From Undaria pinnatifida (lineage: Eukaryota; Sar; Phaeophyceae; Laminariales; Alariaceae), in assembly GCA_012845835.1 (NCBI GenBank), contig JABAKD010000008.1:11367060-11431059 (forward strand): 64,000 bases of DNA, given 5' to 3'. Below, piece after piece: positions 57,527 through 64,000 of the stretch. The notes beneath the pieces were generated by a model. It worked only from the letters and a program-made list of their open reading frames with translations, was not told the origin of the DNA and ran no database searches. Position numbers and translations under genes: made by a program. Position 1 is the stretch's first letter; each line of letters starts with the position of its first letter.

Positions 57527-58293
57527 CTGGACCAGAGATGCCAGGAGACGGCAGTAATTTTAGCGCTGTCAAGCCACGCCTTAAGAAGATTCCTCACAAA
57601 CACTAAGTGTGGTACGTCTAGACGGCCGTCCGTCACAGGCCGAAACTGCCGTAGACGGCAGTTATTGTAGCACCTTGAGGGGATTCCTCACTAAAACCAA
57701 GTGTGTTATGTCCAGACGGGCGTCCGTCACAGGCCTACACTGCCGTAGACGGCAATTATTTGCGCGCCGTCAGTCACACCTTAAGGGGATTTCTCACTAA
57801 ACCTAACTGTGTTACGTCCAGACGGCCGTTCGTCACAGGCCTAAATTGCCGTAGACGGCAGTTATTTAAGCGCCGTCAGTCACACCTTGAAGAGATTCCA
57901 CCTTAAACTAGTATGCTACGTCTAGACGGCCGTCCTTCACAGGCCTAAATTGACGTAGGCAGTTTTTTTAGCGCCGGCAGTCACACCTTGAGAAGATTCC
58001 TCACTAAAACTACTACTGCTACGTCTAGACGGCCGTCCGTCACAGGCCTACACTGCCGTAGACGGCAGTTATTTGAGCGCCGTCAGTCACACCTTGAGGG
58101 GATTCTTCGCTAAAACTAACTGTGTCACGTCCAGACGGCCGTCCGTCACAGGCCTAAATTGCCGTAGACGGCAGTTATTTGAGCGCCGTCAGTCACACCT
58201 TGAGGAGATTCCCCACTAAAAACCAGTGTGTTACGTCCAGACGGTCGTCCTTCACACGGCTAAACCGCCGTCTCCTGGCATACTCGGTCCATA
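57527..58293. mobile_element. TIR-bounded array of 104-bp repeats in a SNF2 intron
   Basis: Seven units with GACGGCCGTC landmarks at 57621, 57715, 57821, 57925, 58028, 58134 and 58240 (period about 104). Each has the palindrome GACGGCCGTC and the stem TGCCGT-AG-ACGGCA. The array is flanked by imperfect inverted repeats: GGACCAGAGATGCCAGGAGA (from about 57530) and, reversed, GGACCGAGTATGCCAGGAGA (ending about 58291). No ORF of note. Confidence 0.85.
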
Positions 58294-58907
58294 CTGCTAG
58301 TTGCTAGTTTTTAGTGTGGGATCTCTTACAGGTGGGACTGACGGCATCCAATCCTGCCGTCTCATGACATCTGTAAGGCGGTCTAAAGGAAATGTACCAG
58401 TTTTAATGTGGACGCTACTAAAGGTGGGACTCGCGGGACCCAAAACCACCGTCTACCGACATGATTGCAAGAAAGGGACCGGGAGGGAATCAGTCTAGAT
58501 TGCGCACAGCTTCAAATAGAGCAAAAAATGAATCATTGGCAGGCATGAGCGAAAACAACAAGGGGATGAGCCGAAGACCCTGCTTTCCAACAGTCCGCAC
58601 CAGCTCGCCATCTCTCAAGGAGGAGCCGCCATAAAGCTAGAGACCCAAAAACTGACCGCTTAACTTTACAACAACCCCTCGAGAACCGCAACACATATCC
58701 CCGCCCGCTCATTCCAAGTACTTATTTTGCGTGGAGGCGGTTGAAAAGGGGGTAAAAAGGAAGAGCATATATATTTACGATGTAATACAAGTACAGAGTT
58801 TGCAAACACGTGGGTGGGGTACAGAAGGGGTTGAAAAAAGGCCGAGGAGGACCCCGTCCTGCCCCTTTCTCCAACCCCTTCGCGCGCGCGCTCTGTCCCC
58901 CCTTTAC

Positions 58908-59048
58908 CTTTGTGCGTCGGATCATGTTCTTCGAGCGGATAGCATCGAGCTCTTTGAGCCGCTTCTCTCCCCGCCTCAGGTCGTAATCGGTAGCGTTCAT
59001 CGCTCTAGCGCGCTTAATAGGCTCCGAAAAATGCTCCACGAATCGTGA
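58908..59048 (-). CDS. ERCC6L2: SNF2 ATPase visible exon 3
   Basis: 47 codons: SRFVEHFSEPIKRARAM...IRSKNMIRRTK. This is the FxxxFxxPI and MIRRTK segment that follows motif III in SNF2 proteins. Acceptor CTGCCAG, donor GTAAAG, phase 0. Confidence 0.9.
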
Positions 59049-59574
59049 CTGGCAGGAAGGAGAGGGGTGGCGCGAGAGTCGGGCGGGGGGGGGGGGCATC
59101 TCAATATGCCGTCAGGACCCGAACCTAGGATCTGGACCATTGGTTTCCCTCCCCCGCGCTCGTGCGCACCCTTTGTCTCTTCTCATCTCAACTGTTTAGT
59201 CTTCTACTACCAAACGTAGGTGGCAAAACTCTACTGGGGGCTGCGGCCATGAAAAACCGGCAATCTCGATCGCGCGTGGACGAACACAAACAACCTCGAA
59301 GAAATTACCGAATTTCGAAAAAATTCAACATTGGGGAAACCCGCGCATGGTAAGACTACACATATAGATAATAGTCCTTTCATGGGTTACATCCATCGCG
59401 CGTGCCGGCGCGTCTCGCCGAGGCGGTGTAGATAGCGGCAAAACCAATTGTATAAGCTTTCGCTAGGAACTCGTGCAGCAGGGCACTTTCAACCTGCCGT
59501 CAAACTGTGTCCGCTGGAGGTCGTGTGACGATTTAGGACAAAGTCGTCCGACGGCAGGGGTTGCAGCATATTCT

Positions 59575-59890
59575 AATAAATTTCTGAGCTCCTAACATGG
59601 GGAGCTAGCTCAATATCTCACCCGACCTAAACATGCCTTCGAAAGCATTCAATCGCGCAACCCGACCAACATTTGGAGAGGGGAGGGCACACCAATATCA
59701 GTCATTTTAGCACACCAAGCTCGCACCATGAGGGGAGGCATCCCCCACGGTCTACACGGATGCAGAAGATTCTAAGAATTTTCTGAATTTTCCTATTAAT
59801 AACATGAGGAGCTAGCCCAATATCTCACCCGACCTGAACATGCCTTCGAAGGCATTCAATCGCGCAAACCGACCAACATTTCTATGCGCT
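59575..59890 (+). repeat. Dispersed repeat family C, two copies
   Basis: GAGCT(C/A)..CAATATCTCACCCGACC..AACATGCCTTCGAA..GCATTCAATCGCGCAA..CCGACCAACATTT occurs at 59575-59670 and 59775-59890. Related copies are at 37870-37965 and 48160-48250. Confidence 0.82.
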
Positions 59891-60904
59891 CGTACGAAAC
59901 AATCGTTATCGTCCACCCACCAACCATCCACCATGTAGATACGGTACAATAGTATAGCATAAAATACTGTAAGAAACAGATGTGTTGATTCCTCCTCAAA
60001 CTTCGCCAATTTACAGCAGACCGCTACCCTACTCCTGTTTTAATAATTAACGTATCAAATAATGAGAGGTTACTCGTGCATAATTTTCAGGTAGGTTCAA
60101 CAACGCCACGTTACATATGCAATCTTCGTTGTCACAATTGTTATGATTACTCGACACACAGACGATTGATGTACTACCAATCGAACACCTGGTCATGCAC
60201 GACAAGCAATGTAATACAGCGTAATTTTACATTAGGTCCTGACTCACGGAACTTACTAAAAAACGGGCGATCGATCAGTACGCAACTTCCAAAGATGAGC
60301 AGTATAGACCCTAATTCGTCGAACTCACAGCTGACGTCGTTAGACTTTTTTTGTAAAATACGCTCGTAAGAGTATCAGACTAACCGATAGGTCCGCACTT
60401 GAGGAGGAGTTCAATCGGCCAGAAGGCGTTTTTTGCCCAAAATTAATCCCTACCGTGAAATAACTCGAAGCTCGAAAGAGGACCCCGGTTAGTGGCGCCC
60501 TCAAAAACAGAAACTCGGTACTCGTTCGTAGTTAAATCGACTCCGCTCTCCCACTGATCCAAGAACGGCCACAGGCGATGCCTCGCCGTGCACACGAAAA
60601 CGATTCACGTGGAAGCGCTCCAAAGCGCAAAGAACGATAAGAGGGCAGCGCAGCCACGTGACAGCAAAAACGTTACCCCCGTCCGCGAGAGGGCAGAAGC
60701 ACGTGGTGCCGTGCAAGAAACCGCAGGCCAAAGATGTCTTAAGCACACGATGGGGCCACAAGCACACCACACGCGAAAAAAAAAAGGAAAAAAAAACACA
60801 TGGTCGCTAACGAGAAGCGTTTCTCCAGGCGTTTGAGCAACAAGACGCAGCGTCGTCAATATCCGTGCGCAATCATGGTTACAGGCTGACCGTCTTCATA
60901 AAAT

Positions 60905-61055
60905 CGTTCTTTTGACCCTGGTGTACTATTACTCAGAGGAGACACCCACCTACACCCCTTCACGAGGTCATACAACCCCGTGCCACGCGCGATCGGAGTA
61001 TAACACGCATCTTGACAACACACGAGTTTCAACAAAACGCTCGATCTCGCAGCTG
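60905..61055 (+). repeat. Decayed foldback-family end
   Basis: ATCGGAGTATAACACGC, CACGAGTTTCAACAAAACGC and TCGATCTCGCAGCTGAGA correspond to the inner part of the 22381-23856 left arm. Intronic in the SNF2 gene. Confidence 0.7.
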
Positions 61056-61100
61056 AGACTTTTCACCATTTTCACGGATAAAATACCTCACGCAGCCTAC

Positions 61101-61379
61101 CTTCTCTCCTAAGGCCAGCGGATCGATGAGGTGCAGCAAAAACCACAGCTCCTTCATGTCGTTCTGGATCAAGGTGCCGGTCAGGCCAAAAACGCGCTTA
61201 GCCTTCAGCTCGCACGCCGCCTGCGACACCATCGCGTTGGCCGACTTGATGGTGTGGTACTCGTCGAACAGCACCGCGTCGAAGCAGACTGTTTTCAACC
61301 GACCCGCACAAATTCGAAGCAAGTCGTAGCTGGTGGCTACTACTTCCAGCTGCCCGGCCTCCAACGCCACCATCAAGTC
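61101..61379 (-). CDS. ERCC6L2: SNF2 ATPase visible exon 2: motifs II and III
   Basis: 93 codons. Contains EVVATSYDLLR, the Walker B/motif II as LFDEYH (usual DEAH or DEGH), and motif III GLTGTLIQNDMKELW. Phase 0 at both ends; donor GTAGGC. The Ala/Gly-to-Tyr change inside motif II is unusual. Confidence 0.92.
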
Positions 61380-62869
61380 CTATCATAGCGCAAATATGTC
61401 ACGGGGGAAAACGTCAAAAACACAACCAAGGGCGTGAAACCGAGTGTTCCAGACCAAAACGAACCCTAGGTAGTAATTTGGAGTCTGTCAACACGATATT
61501 TAGGCAGCGTCGTTGTTTGTCAAGGTGCGATAGTCCTACCAGGTGTTATTTTTACTCATGATGAGAAGTAACCCGAAACGCAGGTGGCGAGGAGAGAGAT
61601 GAAGGGGGAAGGGGGGGGATGGGGTGGGGAGGACAGCCATGTACATTGCTCACACGGTTGCGAAGGCGCGCTCAGCAATCAGACCGGATGTGACAAGAAA
61701 ATATCTCCTATATATACAGAAAAAAAAATCGGAACCGTTGGGTTATCACTGCGAACGCCCAAACAGGGTCCATGCACTCCAGTCCAGAGTGGTACGCAGC
61801 AAGCGGCACAAGCGACGTGAGGAGAGTCAGGAGGTGGACTCCGCGAAAAGGCCCGAAGGCGCGGAGCTACGCGCGGCTAACAATTATGGCGCGCTGCCGG
61901 TGCACCTCGCAGTGCATGCTGCGCCCCGGCCAAACCGCATCGAGCAGGTCAAACCGCATCGGTCAGATACACAACGGCATTGGCGTAGTGCGAGATCGGG
62001 TCACCCGGGCGTCATGCCCGCGACCCGCGCCGCGTGCTCAACGCCCTCCGTTCAAGGAGCACAGGGTCAGGAGCAGTAACGTGGAAACGTCAACTACAAG
62101 CTCCACCGTCGCTTCGGCAATTTCGCATCCCCCCACTGCATTGTAAGGATGCGAGCGTCTATGGTCGTGGGGCTACGGCTATGCATGAACTGAGTACACC
62201 TCTCCCCCCCCCCCGCTACGAGGGAATACCAGAGGCTGCTATTTCGGCGGGCGGGGATAATTTCCTGGCCAAGGCCAAGGTGTGAATAGGAAGGGTACCC
62301 GTAGAAGGTACCCCCGTTTTCAATCCGAGCAGCGTAACTATAAAAATCACGTCAGATCCCTGTTAACGATCTGTATGATTAGTGTCATTCAGGGCAGACA
62401 AATCTCTAGCCTATATGATCTTCATGACCTATAGATCATGCTGCTGGGTGTGGAGCCGGACGATCTGAATTATTTTGAACATGCTTCCTAGGTTGCATCC
62501 GTACCACACAGATCCTGCACATCATGATCTAGATCCTATAGGGTGTAAATGATCTAGATCGTGATCTGCCCGGCGTGAAAAAAAAAGCACAAAGAGCTTA
62601 ACACTTGTATATGCATGTAAAGCAATAGGGTAGTAAGCCACCCGCACGACTGGCCCTGAGTTGCTTACAAATAGGGGCCCTAAAAAATTCTTCCCCGACC
62701 GCGACCTTAACCACTTAAGAGCTACATCCACGTTTAGGGATAAAACTACTTGGAATTAGCGTGGAAAAACTTATGAGGTTGTAAGAGGAGGTCCAATAAT
62801 GTCTGCCTGGTCCGCGAAAAACCCGACGTTCTCCGTCCAGGCATTCCTATGGCCATGGTTCTGCGGACT

Positions 62870-63110
62870 ACAGACATGCTTCAGTATGACGATTACTTTC
62901 CCCCCCCCCCCCGCCCCATGCGAGGGTCTATGGTCACACGACTACGGCCATGCACAGAGTACCCCCCCCCCCCCCCAGAACGCCTCACGGCGCTTCGCGC
63001 TTGGTGCACGCGATGTCTGACTGGCAGGTGAAAACCCGACGTGCTCCGTCCAGGCATCGTAGTGATGCGAGGGTCAAATGGTCACATGACTACGGCTATG
63101 CACGAAACGA
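62870..63110. repeat. Dispersed repeat family D, tandem fragments
   Basis: Two fragments with GGTCACACGACTACGGCCATG-like and GCGAGGGTCAAATGGTCACA-like sequence and poly-C runs. Similar pieces occur at 62140-62200 and 50400-50500. Confidence 0.65.
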
Positions 63111-63161
63111 GTAAGCGTCTCCCCCCCCCGGTCCCCCCTTCCGTAGCCTTGGCCTCCTCAC

Positions 63162-63340
63162 GTCAACATCCTTCCCGGACTCCAGCTGAAAGGATGCGAA
63201 GTGGCCCCACAGCTTGAGGTGGTCCATCCACACGCGCACCACCGACGCCGGTGCCACGATTAGCCAGGGTAGTCCCGTCGCGCTCGCCGGCAGTCCCGCC
63301 TTCCGGCGTCGCCTCAGCTCGTCTCTGTCCTTGGTACTGC
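63162..63340 (-). CDS. ERCC6L2: SNF2 ATPase visible exon 1: motif Ia
   Basis: The acceptor CCGCAG is followed by two bases completing a split codon. It then reads a basic stretch (ELRRRRK), LPWLIVAPASVVRVWMDHLK, LWG and LESGKDVD, ending at the donor GTGAGG in phase 0. LIVAP is motif Ia of SNF2 ATPases. The preceding exon with the Walker A motif is not visible up to 64000. Confidence 0.88.
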
Positions 63341-64000
63341 CTGCGGAATCGTGCGAGTAGTCAAGATGAGCGGATGGGTGGGGATGGGGGAGGGGCGTAC
63401 GTACTTGACTGTTGCTTGCATTAGCCATTTGACCGTTGACCACGCATTTCTTTCGAAGAGGAGCAGAGCACCGTTCCTACTCCTAACAGAGACACCTCCA
63501 ACAGCTGGGCGCTCACTACATTTTTTTCCGTCTTGTTTATAATATCTTATCTCCTTCCTGTTTGGCCGTCTTAGGCCACCATCTATCTCCTAGGATAGCA
63601 AAATGTAGGGTGGGAGCGCCGACAGCGGGAGGTGTGTGCACCGTTCTTATCATGAACTACCTGAAACTTGGTCCGGATATACGTCGGCAATATTCAGAGA
63701 CGGGATGATAAAAAACTACCGTATAAAACAATCCCCTATCCCCCGACCCCAATGAAAGGCATTCTATAGGACAGAAAAGTTGGGATACTTGAAGGTTTCG
63801 CGCAACCAGCCGCGCCCCAAAAAACACTTCCCCTATTATAACCGCCTACACGCACGTTGGAGCGGAAGTACGTGGCTTTGGCGATGCACAAGGTAAATTT
63901 ACCCGCCACGTTCGGAAAGGAATCTTTCGTCGCCGGAAGTGCTTTATTCCTGGGACGTTTCGGCCCGTGTGGACTAAGCATTTCGGGCAAGAGCACGGTC
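63341..64000. other. Window end: 5' intron of the SNF2 gene
   Basis: 63398-63492 matches the possible LTR end at 31632-31727. A minus ORF (63996-63736) has no SNF2 motif. The Walker A exon must lie beyond 64000. Confidence 0.5.

Larger units (their letters stand above)
43427..63340 (-). other. ERCC6L2: ERCC6L2/SWI2-type SNF2 ATPase gene, 5' end beyond the window
   Basis: Gene-level entry. Fourteen exons read in one frame on the minus strand: 63340-63162, 61379-61101, 59048-58908, 57263-57139, 56215-55966, 55255-55202, 53994-53887, 53127-53047, 51251-51119, 50319-50198, 47538-47401, 46586-46271, 44911-44805 and 44254-43427 (about 952 residues). They carry SNF2 helicase motifs Ia, II, III, IV, V and VI in order. 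Three features are specific to the ERCC6L2 / Arabidopsis SWI2 (CHR9) branch: a Cys-rich insert (EPCDCG...CC, CSKCPFCC), TVEEMCYMRQIYK, and the post-helicase GELFGIQNLLKF. Family members are nuclear DNA translocases involved in DNA repair and replication-stress responses. Exons with motif I (Walker A) and any N-terminal Tudor domain lie above 63340. Introns are 0.3-2.7 kb and hold many TIR elements and satellites. Confidence 0.93.

Noticed and set aside
59110-59145. B-box-like GGTTCGGGTCC on the minus strand
   Set aside because: Incomplete T-stem and no acceptor stem.
63736-63996. Minus-strand ORF at the window end as an upstream SNF2 exon
   Set aside because: It lacks a Walker A (GKT/S) motif and resembles no SNF2 segment; left unassigned.

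Overview
This is nuclear DNA of a eukaryote with large introns. It holds two long multi-exon genes with GT-AG introns, two smaller split genes, one retroelement integrase ORF, and very many micro- and minisatellites, homopolymer G/C runs and terminal-inverted-repeat (TIR) elements. A calcium-dependent protein kinase (CDPK), an ERCC6L2/SWI2-type SNF2 ATPase, introns of 0.3-2.9 kb and C-rich splice acceptors fit a stramenopile alga, most likely a brown alga (Ectocarpus-like). That assignment is inference, not proof. Most long ORFs here are translations of simple repeats and are not genes.

Layout. 1-3374: no gene recognised; remnants of dispersed repeats. 3375-12361 (+): the 3' part of a CDPK gene, eight exons, all visible introns phase 0; the exon with the glycine loop is not visible. 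12362-20269: gene-poor, repeat-rich. 20270-21130 (-): last two exons of a COQ7-like gene that appears to lack its iron ligands. 21131-28226: dispersed and tandem repeats, including a long-TIR foldback element (22381-23856) with a small TIR element nested in it. 28227-29406 (-): a two-exon gene for a protein of about 145 residues with a mitochondrial-type N-terminus and no recognised family. 29407-32879: a six-copy tandem array and a possible LTR fragment. 32880-34883 (-): integrase-chromodomain ORF of a Ty3/gypsy-type element, with no reverse transcriptase next to it. 34884-43426: TIR elements and other repeats. 43427-63340 (-), continuing off the window: fourteen exons of an ERCC6L2/SWI2-type SNF2 ATPase, about 952 residues visible, with introns full of TIR elements and satellites.

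The most unusual signal is a set of degenerate exon copies ('echoes') inside introns. In the CDPK gene, exons 1, 3 (both edges), 5 and 7 have imperfect copies in an adjacent intron. Several keep the reading frame, and two keep a splice donor. The exon-5 copy has an AG in front, a GT donor and phase-0 boundaries, so it could be spliced in as an extra EF-hand. The SNF2 gene has one similar copy, of its motif-VI exon. The genes are not an operon and no shared pathway is evident. No tRNA, rRNA, CRISPR array or bacterial-type operon was found.
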